From the NCBI GenBank assembly GCA_036277075.1, contig DASUNQ010000028.1, forward strand, positions 1 to 27,446: a stretch of DNA of 27,446 nt. Direction: 5' to 3'. Source of the stretch: DASUNQ01 sp036277075. GTDB taxonomy: Bacteria; Acidobacteriota; Thermoanaerobaculia; Multivoradales; UBA5704. Position 1 is the first letter of the stretch, and every line of letters begins with the position of its first letter. The translations under genes were made by a program, and so were the position numbers. The notes below the pieces were generated by a model. It ran no database searches. It was not told the DNA's origin and saw nothing but the letters and a program-made list of their open reading frames with translations. This document shows, piece after piece, positions 15,203 to 22,636 of this stretch.

Positions 15203-16143
15203 TTGCCGCTCGCGACAGGAGCCGCCATCCCCCGGCGGGCGCGCGCGGCGTCGAGGGTGTTGGCGAGGAGCATCGCCACGGTCAGCGGGCCGACGCCGCC
15301 GGGCACCGGCGTGATCGCGGCGGCGCGCGGCGCGACGCGCGCGAAGTCCACGTCCCCGACGACGACCCCCCCGCGGCGGGCGAGCTGCGCGCGCCGCTCG
15401 GCGTCGCCGGGGAAGAGGCGCTCGACCTCGGCCGGGTCGGTCAGGCGGTGGATCCCGACGTCGACGACCACCGCCCCCTCGCGCACGTGCTCGGGCCCGA
15501 GGAGAGCGGGGCGGCCGGCGGCGGCCACGAGGAGGTCGGCGGTGCGGGTGACGGCGGCGAGGTCGCGCGTCCGGGAGTGGCAGACGGTCACCGTGCAGTG
15601 CTCGCGCAGGAGGAGGGCGGCGAGCGGCTTGCCGACGATGTCGCTCCGCCCGACGACGACGGCGTGGCGCCCGGCCAGCGGCACGCCGGAGCGGCGGAGG
15701 AGCTCGAGGACGCCGCGCGGGGTGGCCGGCACGAAGCCCGGGCGGCCGAGCCACAGGCGGCCGACGTTGAGCGGGTGGAAGCCGTCCACGTCCTTGGCCG
15801 GGTCGACGCCGTCGAGCACCGCGCGCGCGTCGATGCCGCGCGGCAGCGGGAGCTGGACGAGGATGCCGTCGGTCCCCTCGTCGCCGTTGAGTGCCTCGAT
15901 CGCCGCCAGGAGGCGCTCCTCGCCGGCGTCCGCGGGCAGGTGGACGATGCGGCTGCGGATCCCCACCTCGGCGGCGGCTTTCTCTTTGGTGTCCACGTAG
16001 AGGCGTGAGGCCGGGTCGTCGCCGGCGAGCACGGCGGCGAGCCCCGGCGGGCGGCCGCCGGCGGCCAGCAGCTCGCGGACTCCCGCGGCGACCTCGGCCC
16101 GCACCTGGGCCGCCACGGCGCGGCCGTCGAGGAGGCGGGTCAA
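15199..16143 (-). CDS. folD: Bifunctional methylenetetrahydrofolate dehydrogenase/methenyl-THF cyclohydrolase
   Basis: A 314-residue FolD, which interconverts methylene-, methenyl- and formyl-THF with NADP and supplies one-carbon units for purine and formyl-Met synthesis. Motifs: YVDTKEKAAAEVGI (catalytic Tyr and Lys), ILVQLPLP, DVDGFHPLNVGRL, the Rossmann segment AVVVGRSDIVGKPLAALL, CTVTVCHSRT, VVDVGI and TPVPGGVGPLTVAMLL. The usual PCTPxG is PATPRG here. The TTG start overlaps the stop of the methyltransferase gene (TTGA), and its own stop overlaps coaE. The C-terminal ~20 residues extend beyond the conserved core. Confidence 0.96.
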   Translation of the reverse strand: MTRLLDGRAVAAQVRAEVAAGVRELLAAGGRPPGLAAVLAGDDPASRLYVDTKEKAAAEVGIRSRIVHLPADAGEERLLAAIEALNGDEGTDGILVQLPLPRGIDARAVLDGVDPAKDVDGFHPLNVGRLWLGRPGFVPATPRGVLELLRRSGVPLAGRHAVVVGRSDIVGKPLAALLLREHCTVTVCHSRTRDLAAVTRTADLLVAAAGRPALLGPEHVREGAVVVDVGIHRLTDPAEVERLFPGDAERRAQLARRGGVVVGDVDFARVAPRAAAITPVPGGVGPLTVAMLLANTLDAARARRGMAAPVASGK

Positions 16144-16871
16144 GCCCGCCTTCCCAGGTAGAGGCAGACGACCCCACCCGCCAGATCGCGCCAGGAGAGC
16201 TCGGCGAAGCCGGCGGTTTCCATCCGTGGAAGGAAGTCGTCGCGCTGCGGGAACTCCAAGACGGAGCTGGGAAGGTAGGCGTAGGCGGAGCCCCGCGGCG
16301 AGAGGAGGCGGCCGATCCGGGGAAGGAGGCGGCGAAAATAGAACAAGTAGAGCGAGCGGAGCAGCCGCGCCCGCGGCAGGGCGAACTCGAGAATGGCGAG
16401 CCGCCCCCCCGGCCTCAGCGCCCTACCCAGCTCCCCGAGCCCCCGGTCGAGATCGGCCACGTTGCGTACCCCGAAAGCGACGGTGGCGCCGTCGAAGGTG
16501 CCGGAGGCGAAGGGTAGGACGAGAGCATCCGCCGCGAGCGGTGCCGGCCGCGGCCCTCCCTTACCTGAAACTCCGAACTTCCGCCGCGCCAGGGCCAGCA
16601 TGGGGAGGCAGAAGTCGGCCGCCGCGACGGTCAGGCCGTGCCGCCGCAGCGCCAGCGCCTGGTCGCCGGTGCCGGCGCAGAGGTCGAGCACGCGCGAGCC
16701 GGCGGGGAGGTCGAGCGCCGCCGCGGCGCGCCGCCGCCAGACCAGGTCCAGGGAGCCCGAGAGCAGGCGGTTGAGCAGGTCGTAGCGCGGCGCCACCCCC
16801 GCGAACATGTCGCGGATCGCGGCCCTCGACTTGTCGACCTGAGCGGCGCCCGGCACGCGGCTAGTGTACAC
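16140..16871 (-). CDS. ubiE: Demethylmenaquinone/ubiquinone C-methyltransferase (UbiE/MenG family)
   Basis: A class I SAM methyltransferase of about 243 residues that methylates the quinone ring in menaquinone or ubiquinone synthesis. Family features: MFAGVAPRYDLLNRLLSG at the N-terminus, SAM motif RVLDLCAGTGDQALAL, LPFASGTFDGATVAFGVRNV, and the post-motif ALRPGGRLAILEFALP. I placed the start at a GTG with AAGG 7 nt upstream; a second GTG five codons later is nearly as good. The start lies about 10 bp from the -35 box of the divergent rplM promoter, so the two transcription units share this short region. It is the first gene of the coupled ubiE-folD-coaE-rdgB operon. MenG versus UbiE cannot be told apart here. 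Confidence 0.9.
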   Translation of the reverse strand: MYTSRVPGAAQVDKSRAAIRDMFAGVAPRYDLLNRLLSGSLDLVWRRRAAAALDLPAGSRVLDLCAGTGDQALALRRHGLTVAAADFCLPMLALARRKFGVSGKGGPRPAPLAADALVLPFASGTFDGATVAFGVRNVADLDRGLGELGRALRPGGRLAILEFALPRARLLRSLYLFYFRRLLPRIGRLLSPRGSAYAYLPSSVLEFPQRDDFLPRMETAGFAELSWRDLAGGVVCLYLGRRA

Positions 16872-16880
16872 AGCCGCGCC

Positions 16881-16909
16881 TTGACAACCTGCGGCCTCCA
16901 CCCTAAGAT
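16881..16909 (+). promoter_or_regulatory. Sigma70-type promoter of the rplM-rpsI-rpsB operon
   Basis: TTGACA (16881-16886) and TAAGAT (16904-16909) are separated by exactly 17 bp, a near-perfect housekeeping promoter. It stands 75 bp before the rplM ATG and points into the ribosomal-protein operon. Transcription would start near 16916. Confidence 0.8.
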
Positions 16910-16934
16910 CCACGTCCTTCTGCGCCCGCGAGGG

Positions 16935-16956
16935 AGGCCTCGGTCGGTCGAGGCCT
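16935..16956 (+). promoter_or_regulatory. Hairpin in the rplM leader
   Basis: AGGCCTCG (16935-16942) pairs perfectly with CGAGGCCT (16949-16956) around a 6-nt loop GTCGGT, inside the predicted 5' leader and 27 bp before the rplM start. No T-tract follows, so it is not a terminator. It is a candidate site for leader control such as ribosomal-protein autoregulation. Confidence 0.5.
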
Positions 16957-16983
16957 GCGCACGTCGGTCCCACGGAGATCACG

Positions 16984-17433
16984 ATGCACAGGACGTACAG
17001 CCCGAAGCTCGCCGAGATCGAGCACCGCTGGTGGGTCGTCGACGCCGCCGGGGTGCCGCTCGGGCGCATGGCGACGGTCGTGGCGACGCTGCTCACCGGC
17101 AAGCACAAGCCGACCTACGTGCCCCACCTCGACACCGGCGACTTCGTCATCGTGCTCAACGCCGCGCAGGCGGTGCTGACCGGGCGCAAGGAAGAGGAGA
17201 AGGTCTACTACCGCCACAGCGGCTACCCGGGCGGGCTCAAGAAGGAGACCGCCGGTCACCTGCGGCGGCGGCGGCCGGCGCAGCTCGTCGAGCGCGCCGT
17301 CTGGGGCATGCTGCCGAAGAACAAGCTCGGCCGCCAGCAGCTCCGCAAGCTCAAGGTCTACGCCGGGGGCGAGCACCCGCACCAGGCGCAGCAGCCCGCC
17401 GTCTACGACCTGGCCGGCGCCAGGACAGCCTGA
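16984..17433 (+). CDS. rplM: 50S ribosomal protein L13
   Basis: A 149-residue L13 of the large subunit. Recognisable segments: HRWWVVDAAGVPLGRMATVV, LLTGKHKPTYVPHLDTGDFV, the RHSGYPGGLK loop, and AVWGMLPKNKLGRQQLRKLK. ATG with a GGAG site 6 nt upstream. It is the first gene of the operon and is followed by rpsI, the standard L13-S9 pair. The stop codon is the first TGA of an 11-bp tandem repeat that also supplies the rpsI ribosome-binding region. The length is slightly above the ~142 of E. coli. Confidence 0.97.
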   Translation: MHRTYSPKLAEIEHRWWVVDAAGVPLGRMATVVATLLTGKHKPTYVPHLDTGDFVIVLNAAQAVLTGRKEEEKVYYRHSGYPGGLKKETAGHLRRRRPAQLVERAVWGMLPKNKLGRQQLRKLKVYAGGEHPHQAQQPAVYDLAGARTA

Positions 17434-17452
17434 GGACACCCTGAGGACACCC
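17431..17452 (+). repeat. 11-bp tandem repeat bridging rplM and rpsI
   Basis: TGAGGACACCC occurs twice in direct succession. The first copy contains the rplM stop codon. The GAGG of the second copy is 8 nt before the rpsI TTG start and can serve as its ribosome-binding site. A related AGGACA just upstream (17422) suggests stepwise duplication. Confidence 0.75.
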
Positions 17453-17454
17453 TA

Positions 17455-17847
17455 TTGAACGAGGTCAGCTACTACGCCACCGGGCGCCGCAAGACCGCGG
17501 CCGCCCGCGTCTACCTGCGGCCGGGATCGGGCGCGGTCCAGGTCAACGGCCGCAGCCTCGACGAGTTCTTCCCCAACGAGTCGCTCAAGATGATCATCAA
17601 GCAGCCCCTGCTGCTGACCGAGACGGCCGAGAAGTTCGACATCACGGTCGCGGTCGAGGGGGGCGGCAGCGCCGGGCAGGCCGGGGCCATCCGCCACGGC
17701 ATCTCGCGCGCCCTGATCGAGTACAACGCCGAGCTGCGCGACCGGCTGAAGACGGCCGGCCTGCTCACCCGCGATCCGCGCAAGAAGGAGCGCAAGAAGT
17801 ACGGTCAGAAGGGCGCGCGCGCCCGCTTCCAGTTCAGCAAGCGGTAA
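17455..17847 (+). CDS. rpsI: 30S ribosomal protein S9
   Basis: A 130-residue S9. The N-terminal YYATGRRKTAAARVYLRPG, the central GGSAGQAGAIRHGISRALIE, and the C-terminal KKYGQKGARARFQFSKR are all diagnostic; the basic tail ending in SKR reaches the decoding centre. It begins at TTG, 21 bp after the rplM stop, with the ribosome-binding site lying in the tandem repeat. Length is the family standard. rpsB follows after 10 bp, which is less usual than a simple rplM-rpsI operon end. Confidence 0.97.
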   Translation: MNEVSYYATGRRKTAAARVYLRPGSGAVQVNGRSLDEFFPNESLKMIIKQPLLLTETAEKFDITVAVEGGGSAGQAGAIRHGISRALIEYNAELRDRLKTAGLLTRDPRKKERKKYGQKGARARFQFSKR

Positions 17848-17857
17848 GGAGGATCGA

Positions 17858-18628
<771 letters not shown>

Positions 18629-18678
18629 GGGACGGCAGGCTCGCCCCGCCGCCCGCGGCCCGCGGTTCGGCGGAAGGG

Positions 18679-18718
18679 AAAGGTCAGTCGAACCCAGGTC
18701 GAGCTGACCTTTTCTTTT
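18679..18718 (+). terminator. Intrinsic terminator/attenuator between rpsB and tsf
   Basis: AAAGGTCAG (18679-18687) pairs with CTGACCTTT (18704-18712), continued inward by TCGA/TCGA with a one-base bulge and a 7-nt loop. It runs into the tract TTTTCTTTT (18710-18718). It lies 51 bp after the rpsB stop and 31 bp before tsf, with no clear promoter in between, so it would reduce rather than abolish tsf transcription. Confidence 0.85.
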
Positions 18719-18749
18719 ATCCGCGCGCAGCGATCCAAGGAGAAGAAGG

Positions 18750-19400
18750 ATGCAAATCACGGCTCAGATGGTCAAGGAACTGCGCGAGCGCACCGGCGCC
18801 GGCATGATGGACTGCAAGGCGGCCCTCGGCGAGGCCGGGGCGGACATGGAGAAGGCGATCGACCTGCTGCGCACCAGGGGGCTCGCCGCCGCCGCCAAGA
18901 AGGCCGGGCGGGTGGCCGCCGAGGGGGCGGTCGGCTCCTACATCCACGCCGGCGGCAAGATCGGCGTCCTCGTCGAGGTCAACTGCGAGACCGACTTCGT
19001 CGCCCGCACCGACCAGTTCCAGGAGCTGGTGCGCGACATCGCCCTGCACATCGCCGCCGCCGAGCCGCGCTTCATCGTCCGCGACGAGGTCACCCCGGAG
19101 GTGCTCGAGCGCGAGCGGGCGATCTTCCGCGAGCAGGCGCTCGCCTCCGGCAAGCCGGCTCCGGTGGTTGACCGCATCGTCGAGGGCAAGCTCGAGAAGT
19201 ACTACACCGAGCAGGTGCTGCTCGAGCAGCCGTTCGTCAAGGACCCCGACAAGACGGTGGGCCAGCTGGTGCAAGAGCGGATCGCCAAGATCGGCGAGAA
19301 CATCGTCGTCCGCCGCTTCGCCCGCTTCCGGCTGGGCGAGGGGATCGAGAGGCGGCGGGACGACTTCGCGCAGGAAGTGCTGGCGCAGGCGGCGCAGTGA
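18750..19400 (+). CDS. tsf: Translation elongation factor Ts
   Basis: A 216-residue EF-Ts, the nucleotide-exchange factor for EF-Tu. The N-terminal UBA-like domain (TAQMVKELRERTGAGMMDCK followed by AALGEA) and the core VEVNCETDFVARTDQFQELV are unmistakable, and KTVGQLVQERIAKIGENIVV closes the protein. It is of the short type (E. coli has about 283 residues), lacking most of the second core subdomain, as in many thermophiles and other phyla. ATG with AAGGAG upstream. It overlaps pyrH by GTGA. Its transcription must pass the attenuator upstream. Confidence 0.96.
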   Translation: MQITAQMVKELRERTGAGMMDCKAALGEAGADMEKAIDLLRTRGLAAAAKKAGRVAAEGAVGSYIHAGGKIGVLVEVNCETDFVARTDQFQELVRDIALHIAAAEPRFIVRDEVTPEVLERERAIFREQALASGKPAPVVDRIVEGKLEKYYTEQVLLEQPFVKDPDKTVGQLVQERIAKIGENIVVRRFARFRLGEGIERRRDDFAQEVLAQAAQ

Positions 19401-20140
19401 CGGTCGTCGAGCTGCCGGAGCCGGAGCCGGTCCCGGCCTACCGCCGGGTGCTGCTCAAGCTCTCGGGCGAAGCGCTGATGGGCGAGCAGCCCTTCGGCAT
19501 CGACGAGAAGGTGGTGGCCGTCATCGCCGACGAGCTGGCGGTGGTGCACCGCATGGGCGTGCAGCTCGCGGTGGTGGTCGGTGGCGGCAACATCATCCGC
19601 GGCCTCGCCGCCAGCCACCGCGGCATCGAGCGCGTGACCGGCGACTACATGGGGATGCTGGCGACGGTGATCAACGCCCTGGCGCTCCAGGACGCGATGG
19701 AGAAGCGCGACGTGCCGACGCGCGTGCAGACCGCGCTCGAGATCCGCAACGTCGCCGAGCCGTTCATCCGCCGGCGGGCGATCCGGCACCTGGAGAAGGG
19801 GCGGGCGGTGATCTTCGCCGCCGGCACCGGCAATCCCTACTTCACGACCGACAGCGCCGCCGCCCTGCGCGCCAACGAGATCCACGCCGAGGTGCTGCTC
19901 AAGGCGACGCGGGTGGACGGCCTCTACACGGCCGACCCGCACCTCGACGCGCGGGCGGAGCTGCTGCCGGAGGTGACCTATCAGGAGGTGCTGGAGAAGG
20001 ACCTCAAGGTGATGGACGCCGCCGCCATCAGCCTCAGCCGCGACAACGGCGTGCCGATCGCCATCTTCAACCTGACGCGGCCCGGCAACGTCCGGCGGGT
20101 GGTGTGCGGGGAGCGGGTAGGCTCGATCGTCCGCGCCTGA
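19397..20140 (+). CDS. pyrH: UMP kinase
   Basis: A 247-residue bacterial UMP kinase of the amino-acid-kinase fold, making UDP from UMP. Motifs: RVLLKLSGEALMGEQPFGID, VVVGGGNIIRG, GDYMGMLATVINALALQDAM, VIFAAGTGNPYFTTDSAAAL and LKATRVDGLYTADPH. The GTG start overlaps the tsf stop (GTGA), leaving a short extension VELPEPEPVPAY before the conserved core. The order tsf-pyrH-frr is widely conserved. Frr follows after 10 bp with a strong AGGAGGGGAG site. Confidence 0.96.
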   Translation: MTVVELPEPEPVPAYRRVLLKLSGEALMGEQPFGIDEKVVAVIADELAVVHRMGVQLAVVVGGGNIIRGLAASHRGIERVTGDYMGMLATVINALALQDAMEKRDVPTRVQTALEIRNVAEPFIRRRAIRHLEKGRAVIFAAGTGNPYFTTDSAAALRANEIHAEVLLKATRVDGLYTADPHLDARAELLPEVTYQEVLEKDLKVMDAAAISLSRDNGVPIAIFNLTRPGNVRRVVCGERVGSIVRA

Positions 20141-20150
20141 AGGAGGGGAG

Positions 20151-20705
20151 ATGAAGACCCTGTTCGCCGAGGTCGAGCGCCACATGAAGGCCGCCGTCGA
20201 CCACCTCCACAACGAGCTCAAGCACCTGCGCACCGGCCGGGCGTCGCTCGCCCTCCTCGACGGCATCGTCGTCGACTACTACGGCACGCCGACGCCGCTC
20301 AACCAGCTCGCCAACCTCTCGGTGGCCGACGCCACGATGATCGTCGCCCAGCCCTACGACCCGAGCCAGATCGCGGCCATGGAGCGGGCGATCCGCAAGT
20401 CGGAGATGGGCCTCAACCCGTCGAACGACGGCAAGGTCATCCGCATCCCCGTCCCGTCGCTCACCGAGGAGCGGCGGCGCGAGATCGTCCGCCGCGCCCA
20501 CGACCTCGCCGAGACGGCGCGCAACGGCGTGCGCCAGGCGCGGCGCGAGGGCAACGAGAAGCTCAAGAAGATGGAGAAGGACGGCGAGATCGGGCAGGAC
20601 GACGAGCGGCGCGGCCTCGACGAGGTGCAGAAGCTCCACGACCGCTTTATCGCCGAGATCAGCGGCGCCCTGCAGAAAAAAGAGCAACAGATCCTCGAGG
20701 TGTAG
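20151..20705 (+). CDS. frr: Ribosome recycling factor
   Basis: A 184-residue RRF, which splits post-termination ribosomes together with EF-G. Conserved segments: HNELKHLRTGRASLALLDGI, VDYYGTPTPLNQLANLSV, AIRKSEMGLNPSNDGKVIRI, PVPSLTEERRREIV, and the C-terminal helix ending KKEQQILEV. ATG with AAGGAGGGG just upstream. Near the 3' end is a run of six A (20676-20681). The coding region of the next gene (rlmB) appears to begin within a few bases of this stop in the -1 frame. Confidence 0.97.
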   Translation: MKTLFAEVERHMKAAVDHLHNELKHLRTGRASLALLDGIVVDYYGTPTPLNQLANLSVADATMIVAQPYDPSQIAAMERAIRKSEMGLNPSNDGKVIRIPVPSLTEERRREIVRRAHDLAETARNGVRQARREGNEKLKKMEKDGEIGQDDERRGLDEVQKLHDRFIAEISGALQKKEQQILEV

Positions 20706-20773
20706 AAGCGCTCCTCTACGGCTTCCACCCGGTCCGCGAGGCGCTCCGCCATCGGCCGCACGAGGTCTCGCGG

Positions 20774-21427
20774 GTGCTGGTGGGCGCCGGGCGCGGAGGC
20801 CGTCGGCGCGCGGAGATCGAGGAGCTCTCCCGCCGTCACCGCGTGCCGGTCGAAACCCTCCCGGAACGCGCCCTCGCCGCTCTGGCCGGTCCTGCCCACA
20901 ACGGCTTCGCGGCCGAGGTGCGCGAGGCGACGGCGGAGGCGCCCGGCGCCGACCCCGGCCTCCTGGTGCTGGTCGAGGACGTCCAGGACCCGCGCAACCT
21001 CGGCGCCCTGCTGCGGGTGTGCGAAGGCGCGGGGGTGGGACGGGTGCTGGTGCGCGATCGCGGCTCGGCGCCGCTGACGCCGGCGGTGGTCAAGACCGCG
21101 GCCGGCGCCGCCGAGTGGCTGGCGGTCGAGCGGATCGTCAACCCGGCGCAGAGCCTGGAGGCGCTCAAGGCCGAGGGTTTCTGGGTCTACGGCGCGGCCC
21201 AGGGTGGAGAAGCGCCGTGGAATGTGGATCTTACGGGGAAGGTTGTACTCTGCCTGGGGGGTGAGGAACGGGGGCTTCGGGCGCGCACCCGGGGACTCTG
21301 CGACCGACTCGTCGGGCTGCCGATGCGCGGCCGGCTCGAGTCGCTCAACCTCGCCACCGCCGCGGCGGCCCTGCTCTACGAGGCCGTGCGGCAGCGAACG
21401 GTTGCCGGTGACCGGGGCAGGGGTTAG
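20774..21427 (+). CDS. rlmB: 23S rRNA 2'-O-methyltransferase, RlmB/TrmH (SpoU) family; true N-terminus lies upstream
   Basis: A SpoU-class knotted methyltransferase. The three motifs are present: VQDPRNLGALLRVCEGAGV, VVLCLGGEERGLR, and LPMRGRLESLNLATAAAALL. The coordinates use the first canonical start, a GTG. However, the same frame is open upstream and encodes the family's usual N-terminus, LLYGFHPVREALRHRP (from 20711), with no ATG, GTG or TTG in frame between there and the middle of frr. So either a non-standard start near the frr stop, a -1 frameshift from frr, or a sequence error is involved. The GTG form lacks about 21 residues of the L30e-like substrate-binding domain. RlmB methylates G2251, but other TrmH-type targets are possible. 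Confidence 0.85.
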   Translation: MLVGAGRGGRRRAEIEELSRRHRVPVETLPERALAALAGPAHNGFAAEVREATAEAPGADPGLLVLVEDVQDPRNLGALLRVCEGAGVGRVLVRDRGSAPLTPAVVKTAAGAAEWLAVERIVNPAQSLEALKAEGFWVYGAAQGGEAPWNVDLTGKVVLCLGGEERGLRARTRGLCDRLVGLPMRGRLESLNLATAAAALLYEAVRQRTVAGDRGRG

Positions 21428-21429
21428 AC
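21402..21429 (+). promoter_or_regulatory. Promoter candidate for the tRNA cluster
   Basis: TTGCCG (21402-21407) and TAGACT (21424-21429) are 16 bp apart, at the end of rlmB and just before tRNA-Thr. A short palindrome GGCTCC-GG-GGAGCC (21435-21448) follows directly, adjacent to the tRNA 5' end. Confidence 0.5.
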
Positions 21430-21451
21430 TTCCGCGGCTCCGGGGAGCCCC

Positions 21452-21526
21452 TGCCGGCATAGCTCAGCGGTAGAGCAACTGTCTTGTAAACAGTAGGTCC
21501 CCGGTTCGATTCCGGGTGCCGGCTCC
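21452..21526 (+). tRNA. tRNA-Thr(TGT)
   Basis: A complete cloverleaf: acceptor GCCGGCA/TGCCGGC, anticodon stem ACTGT/ACAGT with loop CTTGTAA (anticodon TGT), T arm CCCGG-TTCGATT-CCGGG, and an encoded CCA. It corresponds to thrU of the E. coli tufB operon. Confidence 0.96.
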
Positions 21527-21549
21527 AGGTCCGGTCGGTTCTTTCTCTC

Positions 21550-21636
21550 GGAGGCGTGGCCGAGCGGTCAATGGCAGCAGACTGTAAATCTGCCGGGCAA
21601 AGCCCTACGGTGGTTCAAATCCATCCGCCTCCACCA
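21550..21636 (+). tRNA. tRNA-Tyr(GTA)
   Basis: A class II tRNA of 87 nt with a long variable arm. Acceptor GGAGGCG/CGCCTCC, anticodon stem GCAGA/TCTGC with loop CTGTAAA (anticodon GTA), T loop TTCAAAT, encoded CCA. It lies 23 bp after tRNA-Thr and corresponds to tyrU of the E. coli operon. Confidence 0.96.
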
Positions 21637-21649
21637 TCCTCTTCGCCAA

Positions 21650-21724
21650 GCGGGAGTAACTCAGGGGTAGAGTCGCAGCCTTCCAAGCTGCTGGTCGCGG
21701 GTTCGAATCCCGTCTCCCGCTCCA
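21650..21724 (+). tRNA. tRNA-Gly(TCC)
   Basis: Acceptor GCGGGAG/CTCCCGC, anticodon stem GCAGC/GCTGC with loop CTTCCAA (anticodon TCC), T loop TTCGAAT, encoded CCA. It is 13 bp after tRNA-Tyr. Its 3' end is repeated downstream, and the inserted gene block begins here. Confidence 0.96.
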
Positions 21725-21866
21725 TCCTTCCTCGCTACGCTCGTCAGGCTGGACGGAAGACGGGCTTCGGTGGCCTCCCGCTCGCTTTCGCTCGCGGGAG
21801 GCGGAGCGAATCCCGGCGACCGCTCGCTTCGCTCGCGGGGGGCGAAGCGCATCCCGTCTCCCGCTC
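21707..21866 (+). repeat. Repeats of the tRNA-Gly 3' end and CTCGCT-type palindromes
   Basis: ATCCCGTCTCCCGCTC, the 3' end of tRNA-Gly (21707-21722), recurs exactly at 21851-21866, and a degenerate copy (CGAATCCCG, four bases, then CCGCTC) lies at 21807-21825. Between them are near-palindromes built on CTCGCTnCGCTCG. The clearest is a perfect 9-bp stem, GCCTCCCGC (21773-21781) with GCGGGAGGC (21794-21802). The hairpin could end the tRNA transcript, but no T-tract follows. Confidence 0.75.
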
Positions 21867-21882
21867 GCTCCCGTCTTCGGGT

Positions 21883-22626
21883 CTAGGCGGGCTTGCGCGA
21901 GGTGCAGAAGACGCCGAAGGCTAAGCGGTGGGCGCTGCGTTTGTGGCGCAGCGTGCGGTCGAGGTACTTGAAGGGGAAAAAGAGAGCCGATAGGAGCAGG
22001 AAGACGCCTGTCGAGAGGATGCGGGACAACCGGCTCCTCCCCTCGAAGAGCATCGCTCCGTAATAGGCGAGCAGGGTCAGCAGCGTCACCGTCGGGCCGA
22101 TGTGGAAGCCCGACTTCACCGTCTCCAGCCCGACGCGCTGCATCAGCCGCTCGAGCCCGTCGACCGTCAACCGGCGGCAGTCGATGGGGTTCTCGTGGTA
22201 CTGCTGGAGGAACGGCAGCTCGACGTGGGCCACCCCTCTGGGACGCAGCGTCCGCGCGATCTCGTCGAGCACCGCGCGCTCGTCCTCGACGTGCTCGAGC
22301 AGGCCGGTCGCGAAGATCAGGCCGACGGAGCCGTCGCGGATCGGCAGGCGCTGGACGTCTGCGACGACGTCGGTATGCGGCAGCGGCAGGAAGTCGACGC
22401 AGAGGGTGCGTGGCGAGATCTGGCGCCCCCCGGCCCCGAGGTCGAGGATCGGCGCCCCGTTCGGCGCCAGTTTAAGAACCGATTCGATCTGCGGGTTGCT
22501 CTGCCAGGTGAGCGGCGGAAAGTAGCGGAGATAGCTCTCGTCGACCCAGGGCACGGCCGACCGCGATGCACACCCTCTGCCACGGCGGTGCGGCGCGGAT
22601 TGCTCGTTCAGCGCCGCGCCGCTCAA
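21883..22626 (-). CDS. Class I SAM-dependent methyltransferase with C-terminal hydrophobic segments
   Basis: A 247-residue protein. A Methyltransf_11-like core has motif I ILDLGAGG (residues 60-67), the acidic VVADVQRLPIRDGS, FATGLLEHVEDERAVLDEIA, and RTLRPRGVAHVELPFLQQYH. Two hydrophobic stretches near residues 178-195 and 205-219, followed by basic residues, suggest membrane association. The substrate is unknown; such proteins often occur in surface-polysaccharide loci. The TTG start lies 10 bp after the SGNH gene, suggesting co-transcription, but the first ~25 residues are unconserved and the true start could be internal. It ends next to the tRNA-Gly-derived repeats. Confidence 0.75.
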   Translation of the reverse strand: MSGAALNEQSAPHRRGRGCASRSAVPWVDESYLRYFPPLTWQSNPQIESVLKLAPNGAPILDLGAGGRQISPRTLCVDFLPLPHTDVVADVQRLPIRDGSVGLIFATGLLEHVEDERAVLDEIARTLRPRGVAHVELPFLQQYHENPIDCRRLTVDGLERLMQRVGLETVKSGFHIGPTVTLLTLLAYYGAMLFEGRSRLSRILSTGVFLLLSALFFPFKYLDRTLRHKRSAHRLAFGVFCTSRKPA

Positions 22627-22636
22627 TCGATTCAGG

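Noticed and set aside
20676..20682. Classical -1 frameshift heptamer in frr
   Set aside because: In the frr frame the run reads AAA AAA GAG, preceded by G, so it is not a standard X-XXY-YYZ site. It is kept only as one of several explanations for the rlmB start.
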